This document shows, one piece after another, positions 63,889 through 64,000 of a DNA stretch of 64,000 nucleotides. The notes under the pieces were generated by a model. It did no database searches. It was given only the letters and a program-made list of their open reading frames with translations, and was not told where the DNA came from. The stretch is from Magicicada septendecula (taxonomy: Eukaryota; Arthropoda; Insecta; Hemiptera; Cicadidae). The position numbers were made by a program, and so were the translations under genes. How positions within the stretch are numbered: the stretch's first letter is position 1; every line of letters begins with the position of its first letter. The stretch is from assembly GCA_034769895.1 (NCBI GenBank), contig CM068372.1:373321258-373385257 (forward strand), written 5' to 3'.

Positions 63889-64000
63889 TTATATAACACT
63901 TCACACGGTTTTTTGAAACTAATAACCACATTTAACAAAAAATACATATTTTGTACAGCGCTCTACTTTGAGCTGCTTACTGGTTGAACGACGCATCATC
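63889..64000 (-). repeat. Part of the right LTR, running off the window
   Basis: Matches 60432-60544 of the left LTR (TTATATAACACTTCACACGG onward) with a few substitutions. The remainder of this LTR lies beyond the window. Confidence 0.8.

Overview
The window is AT-rich, repeat-dense animal nuclear DNA, most likely from an insect or other arthropod. The evidence is the element mix (Ty3/gypsy-type LTR elements with coiled-coil gag proteins, hAT, Tigger/pogo, mariner and Penelope-like elements), long dinucleotide arrays, and large introns. Nothing bacterial or organellar was seen. No tRNA, rRNA or CRISPR array was recognised. The species cannot be named from sequence alone.

Layout. 76-8864 is a nest: a decayed LTR element (two 1,015-bp LTRs; gag and integrase remnants; a Tigger-like transposon inside) abuts the 3' half of a hAT transposon, whose transposase is split by a 1.58-kb solo LTR with TAAT target duplications. 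9869-15148 is a gag-only LTR element with primer site and polypurine tract. 18562-21810 is a Penelope-like element (PLE) folded into a 665-bp inverted repeat; one arm holds a DD41D mariner at a TA whose empty site is preserved in the other arm. 21916-23164 is a deleted DNA transposon of the KRBA2/SCAND3 integrase type. 23183-25439 is a Tigger-like transposon with an intact 500-aa transposase and is itself invaded by a palindromic insertion with 13-bp target duplications. 25626-28793 is a probable 3.2-kb LTR. 28961-40403 is an 11.4-kb very young LTR element on the minus strand with 3.3-kb LTRs, an intact gag, a -1 frameshift signal into protease, and a deletion of reverse transcriptase/RNase H/most of integrase. 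From 41 kb to 57.4 kb runs the only host gene recognised: three phase-compatible minus-strand exons, one a WW domain. Its introns contain two nested solo LTRs, two mariner-type fossils, microsatellites and a palindromic insertion. 59495-64000 is a minus-strand LTR element whose right LTR has part of its length replaced by a gag gene.

The strongest unexpected pattern is a set of four palindromic insertions (18.6, 23.4, 56.3 and 58.5 kb). Each carries CUGA-N-GA, then U, a short hairpin and GAAA, which is the core of a hammerhead ribozyme. Two are flanked by 13- and 16-bp target duplications, which fits PLE-type retrotransposition. The second is a canonical slippery heptamer plus stem-loop at the gag/protease junction of the young LTR element.
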